A stretch of 64,000 bases of DNA from Clostridium magnum DSM 2767 (GCF_001623875.1 NZ_LWAE01000001.1:930001-994000), one strand, 5' to 3'; positions 1-10,834 are shown, counted from the first letter of the stretch. Numbers and translations are program-made. Notes: a model not told the origin generated them from the letters alone.

Positions 1-686
1 TTATATATAAAATAGGAAAAACTGATGGTACTGTTATAGAACTTACAAATCCAACTAATCTTCCTGATACTACAGAAATAAAGTATATGCAAGAGCCAAT
101 TGTAAATGCATCTATAATAACTCCCTCTGATTATGTTGGCCCAGTTATGGATTTAGCACAAAATAGACGTGGAATATTTAAAGATATGCAATATATAGAT
201 ACAACCAGAGTAAGTTTGAATTATCAAATTCCATTGAATGAAATAATATATGACTTTTTTGATGCCTTAAAATCAAGATCTAGAGGATATGCTTCCCTAG
301 ATTATGAACTATCAGGGTATAGCGAAGCAAAACTCGTGAAGCTTGATATACTTTTAAATGCAGATATAGTGGATGCTTTATCTATGATAGTTCCGGATGA
401 AAGGGCATATGCGAGAGGAAGAGCTATAGCGGAGAAATTAAAGGAAATTATCCCAAGACAAATGTTTGAAATACCTATTCAAGCTGCTGTTGGCGGAAAA
501 GTTATAGCAAGAGAAACTGTTAAAGCTATGAGAAAAGATGTATTAGCAAAATGTTATGGTGGAGATATATCAAGAAAGAGAAAGCTTCTTGAAAAACAAA
601 AAGAAGGAAAGAAGAGAATGAGACAGGTTGGAAGTGTAGAAGTTCCACAGGAAGCATTTATGGCAATTTTAAAAACAGAGGAATAG
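1..686 (+). CDS. lepA: Elongation factor 4 (LepA), C-terminal part, cut by window edge
   Basis: This is the ribosomal GTPase LepA/EF4, which acts on stalled or mis-translocated ribosomes. Only the last 227 codons are present; the frame is open from the first full codon at position 3 and the gene runs off the left edge, so the GTPase domain is not visible. Family signatures seen are [34 protein letters not shown], and the LepA-specific basic tail with [19 protein letters not shown] followed by KKRM. The stop is at 684-686, 22 bp before hemW. lepA followed by hemW and the hrcA operon is a common Firmicutes order, which supports the call. Confidence 0.97.
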   Translation, partial: IYKIGKTDGTVIELTNPTNLPDTTEIKYMQEPIVNASIITPSDYVGPVMDLAQNRRGIFKDMQYIDTTRVSLNYQIPLNEIIYDFFDALKSRSRGYASLDYELSGYSEAKLVKLDILLNADIVDALSMIVPDERAYARGRAIAEKLKEIIPRQMFEIPIQAAVGGKVIARETVKAMRKDVLAKCYGGDISRKRKLLEKQKEGKKRMRQVGSVEVPQEAFMAILKTEE

Positions 687-708
687 AGAAAGAAGAGGGT
701 GTGTCTTC

Positions 709-1863
709 ATGAATTCAGAGAAATTAGGTTGTAAAGAAATAAATGAAGTAGCATTATATATACACATTCCTTTCTGTAAACAAAAGTGTCTATATTGTGA
801 TTTCCCATCTTTTAGTGGAAAAGAAAAGCTTATGTTAGAGTATTCACAAGCACTAGCAAAAGACATTAATAGTATCGGTGAAAGAAACATAAAGACTATA
901 TTCATAGGTGGGGGAACTCCCACCTATTTATCGTTAGAAGCATGGAATAATATAAAAAATTCTATTGATAAATTAGATAAGACACTAAATTTAGAGTTTA
1001 CAGTGGAGGGGAATCCAGGGACTTTTACTGAGGAAAAGCTCAAATTTTTAAAGACAATGGGAGTTAACAGATTGAGTATCGGTCTCCAGGCTTGGCAGAA
1101 TTCTATGTTAAAAAAACTTGGTAGGGTACATACTGTTGAGGAATTTATAGAGAGTTATAGACTGGCAAGAAATATTGGATTTAACAATATAAATGTGGAT
1201 TTAATGTTTGGACTTCCTGATCAAAGTTACGACAACTGGAAAGAAACTTTAGAACAGATTGTGGAAATGGAGCCTGAGCATATATCTTGCTATAGTCTTA
1301 TAATAGAAGAAAATACACACTTTTGTAAAATGTATGATGAGGAAAAGTTTAAGCTTCCAGAAGAGGAAGTAGAAAGAAAAATGTATAGGTTTGCAGTGGA
1401 TTTTCTTAAGTCAAACGGATATCATCAATATGAAATATCTAATTTTTCTAAAAAAAATAAAGAATGTAATCATAATTTAATTTATTGGAATTTAGAGGAA
1501 TATGTTGGCTGTGGCTCAGCATCTCATTCATATGTTGATGGTGTGAGGTATAGAAAAGCCGAAAATATAGAAGAATATATTGCAGGGGTTAACTTAGGAG
1601 CTAATCTACAACTAGATGTTCATGAAAACTCTGTAAAAGAGGATATGGAAGAGTTTATGTTTATGGGATTGAGAAAGATAGCAGGTATTTCCATTGATGA
1701 ATTTTATAAGAGATTTAATGTAGAAATATATTCTATATATGGAGATGTTATAAGAAAACATGTATGTGATGGACTGTTAGTTGAAAATAAGGGTAATCTG
1801 TTTTTAAGTGACAGAGGAATAGAAGTTTCTAATGTTGTAATGAGTGATTTCTTATTAGATTGA
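709..1863 (+). CDS. hemW: Radical SAM heme chaperone HemW
   Basis: HemW binds heme and delivers it to respiratory or other hemoproteins; it was long annotated as an oxygen-independent coproporphyrinogen III oxidase. The protein has 384 residues. The radical-SAM cluster motif CxxxCxxC is at C23, C27 and C30 within IPFCKQKCLYCDF, followed by GGGTPT near residue 66 and the HemW C-terminal domain. The start ATG follows an AGAGGGTG ribosome-binding site. It is probably cotranscribed with lepA. Separation from true HemN rests on the short N-terminus and the CDF continuation of the motif; confidence in HemW over HemN is good but not absolute. Confidence 0.92.
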   Translation: MNSEKLGCKEINEVALYIHIPFCKQKCLYCDFPSFSGKEKLMLEYSQALAKDINSIGERNIKTIFIGGGTPTYLSLEAWNNIKNSIDKLDKTLNLEFTVEGNPGTFTEEKLKFLKTMGVNRLSIGLQAWQNSMLKKLGRVHTVEEFIESYRLARNIGFNNINVDLMFGLPDQSYDNWKETLEQIVEMEPEHISCYSLIIEENTHFCKMYDEEKFKLPEEEVERKMYRFAVDFLKSNGYHQYEISNFSKKNKECNHNLIYWNLEEYVGCGSASHSYVDGVRYRKAENIEEYIAGVNLGANLQLDVHENSVKEDMEEFMFMGLRKIAGISIDEFYKRFNVEIYSIYGDVIRKHVCDGLLVENKGNLFLSDRGIEVSNVVMSDFLLD

Positions 1864-2054
1864 GATATATTATTAATTTTAATCGAATGAAAAAAATCCG
1901 TGAAAGTAGATTTTATAAGGGTTTGCAAGGATGGAGGAGTATTAATCAATTGATATTATGAGATATTTAAAGAAAAATGGAGAAAATATAGTAAATATCA
2001 TTTTTAAATCTATAAAATTATTTTATATGATGAAATATTGTGATTTATGGAAGG

Positions 2055-2083
2055 TTGACAAATAAAATCATGAGTGATATTTT
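2055..2083 (+). promoter_or_regulatory. Sigma-A promoter of the hrcA heat-shock operon
   Basis: TTGACA at 2055-2060 is followed after 17 bp by TATTTT at 2078-2083, with TG one base before the -10 (extended -10). It lies just upstream of the CIRCE operator, as expected for an HrcA-repressed promoter. Confidence 0.8.
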
Positions 2084-2096
2084 TTAATCATAGCGA

Positions 2097-2123
2097 TTAG
2101 CACTCAACGATGATGAGTGCTAA
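2097..2123 (+). promoter_or_regulatory. CIRCE operator (HrcA binding site)
   Basis: A perfect CIRCE inverted repeat, TTAGCACTC, nine bases, GAGTGCTAA, ends 15 bp before the hrcA start. HrcA binds this element to repress the groE and dnaK operons in Firmicutes, so the operon is autoregulated and heat inducible. Confidence 0.98.
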
Positions 2124-2138
2124 TAAAGAGGTGATATT

Positions 2139-3176
2139 ATGGAAATGGATGAAAGAAAGATCAGAATACTTCAGGCTATTATAAATGATTATATAAATAC
2201 TGCTGAGCCTGTAGGATCCAGAACCATAGCTAAAAAGTACGACTTAGGGATAAGTTCAGCCACGATAAGAAATGAAATGGCTGATCTTGAGGAAATGGGG
2301 TATTTGGAACAACTGCATAGTTCATCAGGTAGGAAGCCCTCTAATAAAGGATATAGGTTATATGTGGATAAATTAATGCATGTACCTAACTTAACACCAG
2401 AGGAACAACATATAATAAAAACTCAAATTATAGATACAGCTTTGTTTGAAATAGATAAAATAATAAAACAGACTACATCACTTCTATCTGAACTTACTAA
2501 ACTGACATGTATAGTGAAAACTCCTTCAGTGAGTAGAAGTTATATAAAGTATATACAGCTTATTAACATTGACTCTAATAATGTGTTATTAGTTATAATA
2601 ACAGACAATGGTATAATTAAAAATAATGTTATAAGAGTTGGCAAAAATGTAAGTGCAGAGGCATTAGCTAAATTAAGTAATATATTAAACATCAGATTGA
2701 AAGATCTAAATTGTGAACAGATAAATCTAGAAGTTATTAATAACTTAAGAATAGACTTAGCAGGATATGAAGATATATTTAATGCTACAATTCCAGTTTT
2801 ATATGAGTGCTTAAGTAGCAGTGACAACCGAGAAATATATACAGAAGGGACAACAAATATATTTAATTATCCTGAATATAAGGATATTGAAAAGGCACGT
2901 GAATTCTTATCATTGCTGGATAACAAAGATAAAATCGTAGGGTTATTAAATAATGGTTCAAATATTTCGGTAAAGATAGGTAATGAAAACTTTATAGAAG
3001 GTGCAGAAGATTGCAGTGTTGTTTCTGCAGTTTATAGCTTAAATGATAGGCCTATTGGAGAAATCGGAGTAATTGGACCGACTAGAATACCTTACTCAAA
3101 GGTTATATCTATATTAGGTAATGTAGTAAGAGAGTTGAATTACATTTTAACACATTCTTACTTCGATGATAGGTAA
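2139..3176 (+). CDS. hrcA: Heat-inducible transcription repressor HrcA
   Basis: HrcA represses the class I heat-shock operons by binding CIRCE. The 345-residue protein has the N-terminal winged helix ([41 protein letters not shown], followed by [16 protein letters not shown]), then a GAF-like dimerisation and sensing domain and the usual C-terminal stretch [13 protein letters not shown]. Length is typical. The ATG at 2139 is preceded by AAAGAGGTGA. It is the first gene of hrcA-grpE-dnaK-dnaJ and sits directly behind its own CIRCE element. Confidence 0.98.
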   Translation: MEMDERKIRILQAIINDYINTAEPVGSRTIAKKYDLGISSATIRNEMADLEEMGYLEQLHSSSGRKPSNKGYRLYVDKLMHVPNLTPEEQHIIKTQIIDTALFEIDKIIKQTTSLLSELTKLTCIVKTPSVSRSYIKYIQLINIDSNNVLLVIITDNGIIKNNVIRVGKNVSAEALAKLSNILNIRLKDLNCEQINLEVINNLRIDLAGYEDIFNATIPVLYECLSSSDNREIYTEGTTNIFNYPEYKDIEKAREFLSLLDNKDKIVGLLNNGSNISVKIGNENFIEGAEDCSVVSAVYSLNDRPIGEIGVIGPTRIPYSKVISILGNVVRELNYILTHSYFDDR

Positions 3177-3228
3177 TTTGATACCGGTAATAGTAATTTT
3201 GAAATGCTAGATTGGAGGAAAAATCTAA

Positions 3229-3861
3229 ATGTTCAACAGAAAAGATAAAAAGGTAGAAGATCAAAATGAAATTAGAGACAATGAACCTAAAGAAGAATTA
3301 GAAAATAATTCTGAGGAAGTTTTAGAGGAATGTGAAGTTGACACTGATAAAGTAGCTGCAGATGATTCTGATAAACTTTCACAAGCTTTAGTAGATGAAT
3401 TGACAAAAAGTAATAAGAACCTAGTAGAAGAAAATAAGAAGATGAGCAATGAAAATGATACACTAAAGGATAGATTGGCAAGAACAGTAGCAGAGTATGA
3501 TAATTTTAGAAAGAGAACAGCTAAGGAAAAAGAAGGTATATATACTGATGCTTGTGAAGATGTTCTAAAAGAAATGCTTCCTGTACTTGATAACTTAGAA
3601 AGAGCTATATCAGTAGATGGAACAGTAGATGACCTTAAAAAGGGAGTAGAAATGACAATAAAGCAATTTAAAAATGCTTTAGAGAAATTAAATGTTGAAG
3701 AAATTTCAACAGAGGGTGAGTTTAACCCTCATGTTCATAATGCAGTAATGCATGTAGATGACGACCAATATGGAAATAACCAGGTTGTTGAAGTATTCCA
3801 AAAGGGATATAAAAGAGGTGAAAAAGTTTTAAGACACAGTATGGTTAAAGTTGCAAATTAG
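3229..3861 (+). CDS. grpE: Nucleotide exchange factor GrpE
   Basis: GrpE releases ADP from DnaK. The 210-residue protein starts with an acidic, low-complexity stretch (about residues 1-45), then a long coiled-coil helix (about 55-105, including RLARTVAEYDNFRKRT), the four-helix dimerisation region and the C-terminal beta domain with NPHVHNAVM and the ending RHSMVKVAN. All are family hallmarks. A GGAGG ribosome-binding site precedes the ATG. It lies 52 bp after hrcA and 74 bp before dnaK and belongs to the CIRCE-controlled operon. Confidence 0.98.
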   Translation: MFNRKDKKVEDQNEIRDNEPKEELENNSEEVLEECEVDTDKVAADDSDKLSQALVDELTKSNKNLVEENKKMSNENDTLKDRLARTVAEYDNFRKRTAKEKEGIYTDACEDVLKEMLPVLDNLERAISVDGTVDDLKKGVEMTIKQFKNALEKLNVEEISTEGEFNPHVHNAVMHVDDDQYGNNQVVEVFQKGYKRGEKVLRHSMVKVAN

Positions 3862-3935
3862 CCTTAGGTAAAGCAATAAGATTAATTTTGAAAATATATA
3901 ATTTAAGCAAGTTAAATTTTAGGAGGTAATTTATA

Positions 3936-5789
3936 ATGGCAAAAGTAATAGGAATTGACTTAGGAACAACTAACTCTTGTGTGGCAGTTATGGAAGGTGG
4001 AGATCCAGTAGTTATAGCAAATGCTGAAGGTGCAAGAACAACTCCATCGGTAGTATCCTTCCAAGCAAATGGTGAAAGACTTGTAGGACAGGTTGCAAAA
4101 AGACAATCAATAACAAACCCAGATAAAACAATAATTTCAATAAAGAGACATATGGGAACAAACCATAAAACAAATATAGATGGAAAAGAATATACTCCAC
4201 AGGAAATATCAGCTATGGTATTACAAAAGATTAAAGCTGATGCAGAAGCATACCTTGGAGAAACAGTTACTCAGGCAGTTATAACAGTTCCAGCTTATTT
4301 CAATGACAGCCAAAGACAGGCTACAAAAGATGCTGGAAAGATTGCAGGACTTGAAGTATTAAGAATAATCAACGAACCAACAGCAGCAGCACTTGCTTAT
4401 GGTATGGATAAAATGGACACAAATCAAAAGATATTTGTATATGACCTAGGTGGTGGTACTTTCGACGTATCAATACTAGAACTAGGTGATGGTGTATTTG
4501 AAGTTAAAGCTACTAATGGAGATACAAAGCTTGGTGGAGATGACTTCGATGAAAAGATAATGAACTATATAGCTGATACATTTAAGGCTGAAAATGGTAT
4601 AGATTTAAGAAATGATAAAATGGCATTACAAAGATTAAAGGAAGCAGCTGAAAAAGCTAAAATTGAGTTATCATCATCAACTCAAACTAATATAAATCTT
4701 CCTTTCATCACAGCAGATGCAACAGGACCAAAGCACATAGACTTAAACTTAACTAGAGCTAAATTTAATGAATTAACTCATGATTTAGTACAAAGAACAA
4801 TAGAACCAATGAGAAAAGCATTAAACGATGCTGGACTTACAATAGGTGATATAGATAAAGTTATACTTGTTGGTGGTTCAACAAGAATACCAGCAGTTCA
4901 AGATGCAGTTAAAGAGTTTACTGGAAAAGATCCTTCAAAGGGAGTTAATCCAGACGAGTGTGTTGCAGTAGGTGCATCAATACAAGCAGGTGTTTTAACT
5001 GGAGATGTTAAGGACGTATTACTTCTTGATGTTACTCCATTAAGCCTTGGTATAGAAACTTTAGGGGGAGTTGCTACTCCATTAATCGAAAGAAATACAA
5101 CAATACCAACAAAGAAGAGTCAAGTATTCTCAACTGCAGCAGACGGCCAAACATCTGTTGAAATACATGTTGTTCAAGGTGAAAGACAAATGGCTGTTGA
5201 CAACAAGACTCTTGGAAGATTTACTCTTTCAGGTATAGCACCAGCTCCAAGAGGAATTCCTCAAATAGAAGTTACTTTTGATATAGATGCTAACGGTATA
5301 GTTAATGTTTCAGCTAAGGATAAAGGAACAGGAAAAGAAGCGAATATAACAATCACTGCTTCAACTAACTTAAGCGATGATGAAATAGAAAATGCTGTTA
5401 AAGATGCAGAAAAATTTGCAGAAGAAGATAAAAAGAGAAAAGAGTCAATAGAAGTTAAGAATAATGCTGATCAAATAGTTTACCAAACTGAAAAGACATT
5501 AAAGGATCTTGGAGATAAGGTTTCAGCAGAAGATAAGGCATCAATAGAAGAGAAAGTTAAAGCATTAAATGCTGTTAAAGATGGAAATGATATCGAAGCT
5601 ATAAAGAAAGCAACTGAAGATTTAACTCAAGCATTCTATGCAGTATCATCAAAGATTTATCAAGCAAATCCTGAAGCAGCAGCTGGTGGTGCTGGTTTTG
5701 ATCCAAACAACATGGGTGGAGCAAATGCAGATACTAAAAAAGACGATAACGTAGTAGATGCTGATTTTAAGGTTGAAGATGATAAATAA
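3936..5789 (+). CDS. dnaK: Chaperone DnaK (Hsp70)
   Basis: This is the cytosolic ATP-dependent chaperone. The 617-residue protein has the actin-like ATPase domain ([14 protein letters not shown] at the N-terminus, [14 protein letters not shown], and [14 protein letters not shown]), the interdomain linker [19 protein letters not shown], the substrate-binding beta-sandwich and a helical lid ending in an acidic tail. The segment missing from the ATPase domain relative to E. coli DnaK is usual for Gram-positive DnaK. The AGGAGG ribosome-binding site is strong. It works with GrpE upstream and DnaJ downstream. Confidence 0.99.
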   Translation: MAKVIGIDLGTTNSCVAVMEGGDPVVIANAEGARTTPSVVSFQANGERLVGQVAKRQSITNPDKTIISIKRHMGTNHKTNIDGKEYTPQEISAMVLQKIKADAEAYLGETVTQAVITVPAYFNDSQRQATKDAGKIAGLEVLRIINEPTAAALAYGMDKMDTNQKIFVYDLGGGTFDVSILELGDGVFEVKATNGDTKLGGDDFDEKIMNYIADTFKAENGIDLRNDKMALQRLKEAAEKAKIELSSSTQTNINLPFITADATGPKHIDLNLTRAKFNELTHDLVQRTIEPMRKALNDAGLTIGDIDKVILVGGSTRIPAVQDAVKEFTGKDPSKGVNPDECVAVGASIQAGVLTGDVKDVLLLDVTPLSLGIETLGGVATPLIERNTTIPTKKSQVFSTAADGQTSVEIHVVQGERQMAVDNKTLGRFTLSGIAPAPRGIPQIEVTFDIDANGIVNVSAKDKGTGKEANITITASTNLSDDEIENAVKDAEKFAEEDKKRKESIEVKNNADQIVYQTEKTLKDLGDKVSAEDKASIEEKVKALNAVKDGNDIEAIKKATEDLTQAFYAVSSKIYQANPEAAAGGAGFDPNNMGGANADTKKDDNVVDADFKVEDDK

Positions 5790-5854
5790 TTAAAATCTTT
5801 AAAATAACTATTCACTAATTTAATAATGATAGTGTATAATATATAGCTGTAATG

Positions 5855-5885
5855 ATTAAGGGATGAGTTCTACTCTTCCCTTAAT
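5855..5885 (+). terminator. Stem-loop between dnaK and dnaJ, possible partial terminator
   Basis: ATTAAGGGA-T-GAG pairs with CTC-T-TCCCTTAAT around a six-base loop (a 12-bp stem with one T-T mismatch). The T-tract after it is poor, so it may act as a transcription attenuator or as an mRNA processing or stability site that lowers dnaJ expression relative to dnaK. The rest of the 265-bp gap shows nothing clear. Confidence 0.5.
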
Positions 5886-6054
5886 TTTAAGTAATAAAGA
5901 ACTTATTTATAGTGTTGTAATTAAGTGAGATTTAAATCAGTTATAGTTAGCTAAGGAGTAAATTTCAAGAATTAATAAACATTTTTGCAAAATAGCTAAA
6001 AAGCTATAGATGTGAGTTAGTTATTGAGGAAATTTAATAGGTGGTGAAAAAAGG

Positions 6055-7188
6055 ATGGCAAAAAAAGATTTTTATGAACTACTTGGGTTAGAGAAAGGTG
6101 CAAGTGATGATGAAATAAAGAAAGCATTTAGAAAGCAAGCACTTAAATACCATCCAGATAGAAATCCAGGTGATAAAGAAGCAGAGGAAAAATTTAAGGA
6201 ATTAAATGAAGCTTATCAGGTGCTTTCAGACCCGCAAAAGAAAGCTCAATATGACCAATATGGAACTACTGACTTTAACGGCGGAGGCTTTGAGGGTGGA
6301 TTTGATTTTTCAGGCTTTGGCGGATTTGGAGATATTTTCGACTCTTTCTTCGGCGGTGGCTTCTCCGGTGGTGGCGGAAGAAGAAGAAATGGACCTGAAA
6401 AAGGCAGTGACCTTGAATATACTTTAAGTTTAACCTTTGAAGAGGCAGTTTTTGGATGCGAGAAACAAATCAATATAACAAGAAGTGAAAGCTGTGAAAA
6501 ATGTAGTGGAACTGGCGCTAAGCATGGTAGTCATCCAAAGACTTGTGATAAGTGTGGTGGAACAGGACAGGTTAGGGTTCAGAGAAACACACCTCTTGGC
6601 AGCTTTGTAAGCATGAGTACCTGCGACAAATGTAGTGGTAAGGGAACAATAATTACAGACCCATGTACGGAATGTAAGGGAAAAGGAAAAGTCAGAAAGC
6701 AGAGAAAGATAAAAATTAACGTACCAGCAGGTGTGGATACAGGGAATATAATGCCTATGAGAGGACAGGGCGAGCATGGCAATAATGGTGGACCAGCAGG
6801 AGACTTATATGTAAATATAAGAGTTGCTAGCCATCCTACTTTTAAAAGAAAAGGCTTTGATATCTATATTGATACACATATAAGCTTTGCAAAGGCTACA
6901 CTGGGAACAGAACTTAAGGTACCAACTGTAGATGGTGATGTTAAATATGAGGTTCCAGAAGGTACACAACCAGGAACTGTGTTTAGGTTAAAAGGAAAAG
7001 GAGTACCAAGAGTTAACAGCCATGGTAGAGGAGATCAATATGTTAATGTAGTTGTTGATATTCCTAAGAACCTAAATCAGAAGCAAAAAGAAGCCCTTTT
7101 AGCATATATGGAAGCTAGTGGAGAAATGCCAGAGGGAGAGGGATCTAAGAAGTCTTTTATCGACAAAATAAAGGATAGTTTAAAGTAA
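6055..7188 (+). CDS. dnaJ: Chaperone DnaJ (Hsp40)
   Basis: DnaJ delivers substrates to DnaK and stimulates its ATPase. The 377-residue protein has a J domain with the HPD motif ([16 protein letters not shown]), a Gly/Phe-rich linker from about residue 75 to 110, and a zinc domain with four CxxCxGxG repeats ([32 protein letters not shown]). The C-terminal substrate-binding domains follow. This is the complete type I architecture. The gene is last in the hrcA operon and is followed by a strong terminator at 7196-7236. Confidence 0.98.
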   Translation: MAKKDFYELLGLEKGASDDEIKKAFRKQALKYHPDRNPGDKEAEEKFKELNEAYQVLSDPQKKAQYDQYGTTDFNGGGFEGGFDFSGFGGFGDIFDSFFGGGFSGGGGRRRNGPEKGSDLEYTLSLTFEEAVFGCEKQINITRSESCEKCSGTGAKHGSHPKTCDKCGGTGQVRVQRNTPLGSFVSMSTCDKCSGKGTIITDPCTECKGKGKVRKQRKIKINVPAGVDTGNIMPMRGQGEHGNNGGPAGDLYVNIRVASHPTFKRKGFDIYIDTHISFAKATLGTELKVPTVDGDVKYEVPEGTQPGTVFRLKGKGVPRVNSHGRGDQYVNVVVDIPKNLNQKQKEALLAYMEASGEMPEGEGSKKSFIDKIKDSLK

Positions 7189-7195
7189 GGCAGTT

Positions 7196-7236
7196 AAAAA
7201 ACTTTGTTTCTCATAATTAGAGAAACAAAGTTTTTT
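7196..7236 (+). terminator. Intrinsic terminator of the heat-shock operon
   Basis: A perfect stem (AAAACTTTGTTTCTC with its complement, seven-base loop) is followed by six T's, 8 bp after the dnaJ stop. Confidence 0.93.
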
Positions 7237-7308
7237 CTTATGATATGTATTGACAGTGTTAGGCTATAATTATAAAGTAGACTTATTAAGAAAAAGTGGA
7301 GGTAAGGT

Positions 7309-8244
7309 ATGGATAAGGAATGGATGGAAGTCACAATTGTTACTAGTAGTGAGGCTGTAGAAGCAGTATCAGGTATATTATATAATACAGGAGTTAAGGG
7401 TGTATCAATAGAAGACCCTGAGGATATAGAGTTCAAGAAAAAGAATCCAGGTGATTGGGACTATTTTGATGAAACTTTACTAGTGGTAAAAGAAGGAGCA
7501 ATTGTAAAGGGATATTACAAGAAGGATGAACATTTTGATGAATATTTAAAATATATAAAAGATAGCGTTAACAATTTAGATGAGTTTGGCATAGAGAAAG
7601 GTAAGGGGTTAATTACTGCATCTAAGGTGAATGAAGAAGATTGGGAAAATAATTGGAAGAAGTATTATAAGCCTACTAAGATAGGTGACAGAATAGTTGT
7701 AAAACCTATATGGGAAAATTACGAAGTAAAAGACGAAGAAATAATTGTAGAGCTTGATCCAGGAATGGCTTTTGGTACAGGAACCCATGAGACTACAAGA
7801 ATGTGTATTAAAGCTCTAGAGAAGTATGTAAAACCAGAATCTACAGTTTTCGATATAGGAACAGGTTCAGGAATATTAGCTATAACTGCAGCAAAGTTAA
7901 AAGCAAAAGAGGTTATTGGTGTTGATTTAGATCCTGTAGCAGTAAACTCTGCATCGGAAAATGTTAAATACAACAACATAAATAATATAAAAATACTTCA
8001 TGGAGACCTTATGGAAGTTATTGAAGGAAAGGCTGATATTGTAGTTGCAAATATTATTGCTGATGTAATAATATTCTTAGTTGATGGAGTTAAAGACTTT
8101 ATTGCTGAGGGGGGAAGGTTTATATCCTCAGGAATAATATTAGATAGAAAGAATGATGTGGTAAAAAAACTTGAAGAATCAGGATTCGTAGTTGAAGAAG
8201 TAAATGTTGACGGAGAGTGGGTTTGTATTGTTGCTAGACTATAA
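7309..8244 (+). CDS. prmA: Ribosomal protein L11 methyltransferase PrmA
   Basis: PrmA methylates lysines and the N-terminus of ribosomal protein L11 using SAM. The 311-residue protein has the N-terminal L11-recognition domain, then a class I methyltransferase fold with motif [18 protein letters not shown] and the substrate motif [10 protein letters not shown] (the NxxA-type loop). The preceding [15 protein letters not shown] block is typical of the family. A GGAGG site precedes the ATG. TTGACA at 7250-7255 with TATAAA at 7271-7276 (15-bp spacing) may be its promoter. It is grouped with rsmE and mtaB, the usual order after dnaJ. Confidence 0.96.
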   Translation: MDKEWMEVTIVTSSEAVEAVSGILYNTGVKGVSIEDPEDIEFKKKNPGDWDYFDETLLVVKEGAIVKGYYKKDEHFDEYLKYIKDSVNNLDEFGIEKGKGLITASKVNEEDWENNWKKYYKPTKIGDRIVVKPIWENYEVKDEEIIVELDPGMAFGTGTHETTRMCIKALEKYVKPESTVFDIGTGSGILAITAAKLKAKEVIGVDLDPVAVNSASENVKYNNINNIKILHGDLMEVIEGKADIVVANIIADVIIFLVDGVKDFIAEGGRFISSGIILDRKNDVVKKLEESGFVVEEVNVDGEWVCIVARL

Positions 8245-8299
8245 GGCATCTTCAAAAAGTAACTAGTGGGTATGCTAGTATATTTTGTTTCAGATGCCT
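8244..8299. repeat. Nested inverted-repeat element between prmA and rsmE
   Basis: An outer arm AGGCATCT (8244-8251) is complementary to AGATGCCT (8292-8299), and an inner ACTAG...CTAGT hairpin lies inside. The arm starts within the prmA stop codon. There is no T-tract after it, so it is not an ordinary terminator. It could be a small mobile palindrome or an RNA structure affecting rsmE. No second copy was noticed in this window. Confidence 0.55.
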
Positions 8300-8327
8300 A
8301 ATTCTTTGTTAAGAAGAGGTGGTTGTT

Positions 8328-9080
8328 GTGCATAAATTTTTTGTTCCAAGGAGTAATATACTTGGAGATACTGCTATTATTGAAGGTGACGATGTAAAGC
8401 ACATATATAAGGTTTTAAGACTTGAGGTTGGAGATAATGTTAGTATAAATAACTGCGATGGAGAGGAATTCTTAGGACAAATTGAGGATGTAAATAAAAA
8501 ACAGGTTACGGTAAAATGTGTTGAAAAATTAGCATTAAATAATGAAAGTCCGGTAGAAATATATCTGTTTCAGGGTCTTCCTAAATCTAGTAAAATGGAT
8601 TTAATTGTTCAAAAAGCTACTGAACTTGGGGTAAAGGAAGTAACACCTATAATTACAGATAGAGTTGTAGTAAAAAACGAGTTAGGAGAATTTAAAAAAT
8701 TAGATAGATGGAACAGAATTGTACTAGAGGCTTGTAAGCAGAGCAAAAGAAGTATAATACCTAAGGTAAATACTCCATTAGAATTTGAAGGGCTTTTAGA
8801 GTTATTAAAAAATATGGATTTAATAGTAGTTCCTTATGAAAATGCAGAAGGTCATGGTATTAAGAATATGGTGAACTCTATAAATAAAAGTCATATTAAA
8901 AAAATTGCAGTAATAATTGGGCCAGAAGGCGGTTTTGAGGAAGAAGAAATAAATAGACTTAAAGAATTGGAAGCATATATAGTAACACTTGGACCAAGAA
9001 TATTTAGAACAGAAACAGCAGGGTTTGTTTGTGTATCTTTAATCATGTATGAGCTAGGAGATTTAGGAGGAATAAGCTAA
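8328..9080 (+). CDS. rsmE: 16S rRNA (uracil(1498)-N(3))-methyltransferase RsmE
   Basis: RsmE methylates N3 of U1498 in 16S rRNA. The 250-residue protein has an N-terminal PUA-like RNA-binding region (DDVKHIYKVLRLEVGD) and a C-terminal SPOUT knot methyltransferase with IIGPEGGFEEEE and LGPRIFRTETA, the SAM-binding knot signatures. An in-frame GTG exists at 8319, but it directly abuts the AGAGG ribosome-binding site at 8314-8318; the GTG at 8328, giving the usual MHKFFVP start, is correctly spaced. The stop overlaps the next start (TAATG), so it is translationally coupled to mtaB. Confidence 0.95.
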   Translation: MHKFFVPRSNILGDTAIIEGDDVKHIYKVLRLEVGDNVSINNCDGEEFLGQIEDVNKKQVTVKCVEKLALNNESPVEIYLFQGLPKSSKMDLIVQKATELGVKEVTPIITDRVVVKNELGEFKKLDRWNRIVLEACKQSKRSIIPKVNTPLEFEGLLELLKNMDLIVVPYENAEGHGIKNMVNSINKSHIKKIAVIIGPEGGFEEEEINRLKELEAYIVTLGPRIFRTETAGFVCVSLIMYELGDLGGIS

Positions 9081-10384
9081 TGAAAGTTGCCTTTACTACT
9101 TTAGGTTGTAGAGTTAATCAGTATGAAACTGAAGCTATGACAGAAAAGTTTATAAAAGAAGGTTATAAAGTAGTGCCATTTGAGGGCTATGCAGATGTAT
9201 ATGTTATAAATACATGTACTGTAACTAATATGAGTGACAGAAAATCTAGACAGATGATAAGTAGAGCTAGAAGAACAAATGAAGATGCAGTGATCGCAGC
9301 GGTTGGATGCTATTCGCAAATTGCTCCTGAAGAAGTTGCCAAAATACAAGGTGTTGATGTAGTACTTGGAACTAAAAATAAGGGAGATATAGTATATTGG
9401 GTTAATAGAGCGAGAGAAGAGAGAGACCAAGTAATACAAGTTGAAGATGTACTTAGAAATGATATATTTGAAGATTTAAGAATAGATGAATATCAAGAAA
9501 AAACTAGGGCTTTCTTAAAAATTCAAGATGGATGCAATAGATTTTGTTCTTATTGCTTAATTCCCTTTGCTAGAGGTGCAGTGTGCAGTAAAGAACCAGA
9601 AAAAATCATAAAGGAAGTTAAAGAATTAGCAGCCCACGGTTTTAAGGAAATAATTCTTTCGGGAATACATATAGCTTCTTATGGAGCTGATTTAAGTGAG
9701 GACTGGAATTTAGTACGTATATTACAAGAAATAGATACTGTAGAGGGGATTGAGAGAGTAAGAATAGGTTCCATTGATCCTCAATTCTTTACAGAAGGTG
9801 TAATAGAAAAAATAAGTTCATTAAAAAAACTGTGTCCTCATTTTCATCTTTCACTACAGAGTGGATGTGATGAGACTCTTAAGAGAATGAATAGACGGTA
9901 TACTACATCAGAATATAGGAAGATAGTAGAAGATTTAAGAGAAAATATAAAGAATGTATCGATAACTACAGATATTATAGCTGGATTTCCAGGAGAAACA
10001 GAAGAAGAGTTTAATATTACTTATGAATTTCTAAAAGAAATAAAGTTGTCTAAAATGCACATATTTAAATATAGTCCTAGAAAAGGTACTAAAGCTGCAG
10101 AAATGAAGAATCAAGTAGATGGAAGAGTTAAAGATGAAAGAAGTAGCAAACTTATAGAGCTTGATAAAGAATTAGAGAGAGAATTTATGAGTAGGTTTAT
10201 TGGTGAGGATATGCCTGTGTTATATGAACAGAAACACAATGGTTTAGAAGGTGTCTATGAAGGGTATACTTCTAATTATATAAAAGTAGTAGCAAGTAGC
10301 AATAAAAGTATAGATGAACAGATTGTAAATACTAAGCTTATAGAAATTAAAGGTGAGCAAATAAAAGGGGATATCATCCAGTAA
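9080..10384 (+). CDS. mtaB: tRNA t6A37 methylthiotransferase MtaB
   Basis: MtaB converts N6-threonylcarbamoyladenosine at tRNA position 37 to its 2-methylthio form. The 434-residue protein shows the three-domain methylthiotransferase layout: an N-terminal UPF0004 domain with cluster cysteines (FTTLGCRVNQYE, C10; NTCTVTN; AAVGCYSQ), the radical-SAM domain with CNRFCSYC (C152, C156, C159), and a C-terminal TRAM domain. The VNQYE signature points to MtaB rather than MiaB. It overlaps rsmE by one base. Confidence 0.96.
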   Translation: MKVAFTTLGCRVNQYETEAMTEKFIKEGYKVVPFEGYADVYVINTCTVTNMSDRKSRQMISRARRTNEDAVIAAVGCYSQIAPEEVAKIQGVDVVLGTKNKGDIVYWVNRAREERDQVIQVEDVLRNDIFEDLRIDEYQEKTRAFLKIQDGCNRFCSYCLIPFARGAVCSKEPEKIIKEVKELAAHGFKEIILSGIHIASYGADLSEDWNLVRILQEIDTVEGIERVRIGSIDPQFFTEGVIEKISSLKKLCPHFHLSLQSGCDETLKRMNRRYTTSEYRKIVEDLRENIKNVSITTDIIAGFPGETEEEFNITYEFLKEIKLSKMHIFKYSPRKGTKAAEMKNQVDGRVKDERSSKLIELDKELEREFMSRFIGEDMPVLYEQKHNGLEGVYEGYTSNYIKVVASSNKSIDEQIVNTKLIEIKGEQIKGDIIQ

Positions 10385-10489
10385 AAAATCGATATATGAT
10401 GTAAAAATTAAAATTTTGAAAACTTTATTGTGGTTAGAAGGATATTTCATATAAATATTGAATACTATAAAATCAAGGGAGGTGAAACA

Positions 10490-10834
10490 GTGGAAGATTG
10501 TATTTTTTGTAAAATAATAAAAGGTGAAATACCATCTGATAAGGTTTATGAAGATGATATGGTACTAGGTTTTAAGGATATAAGTCCATGTGCTCCAGCA
10601 CATGTTTTAATAATACCTAAAAAACATATAAGTAATTTAAATGAAATAGCTGAGGAAGATTCTAAGATAATTGCTCACATATATATAGTTGTAAAAGAAA
10701 TAGTTAAGAAATTAGGTATAGATAAAACAGGATATAGAGTGGTTACAAATTGTGGAGATGATGGAGGCCAAACAGTCCATCACATTCATTTTCATGTGTT
10801 AGGTGGTAGAGCACTTCAGTGGCCGCCAGGTTAA
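10490..10834 (+). CDS. hinT: HIT-family nucleotide hydrolase (HinT-like)
   Basis: This is a purine nucleoside phosphoramidase-type HIT protein of 114 residues. The catalytic His triad is HxHxH at H98, H100 and H102 in VHHIHFHVLGG, and the N-terminal CIFCKIIKGEIP block is typical of bacterial HinT. The frame is open upstream to 10430, but the AGGGAGGTG ribosome-binding site at about 10476-10484 selects GTG at 10490. It lies about 100 bp after mtaB. The physiological substrate in clostridia is not known. Confidence 0.93.
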   Translation: MEDCIFCKIIKGEIPSDKVYEDDMVLGFKDISPCAPAHVLIIPKKHISNLNEIAEEDSKIIAHIYIVVKEIVKKLGIDKTGYRVVTNCGDDGGQTVHHIHFHVLGGRALQWPPG

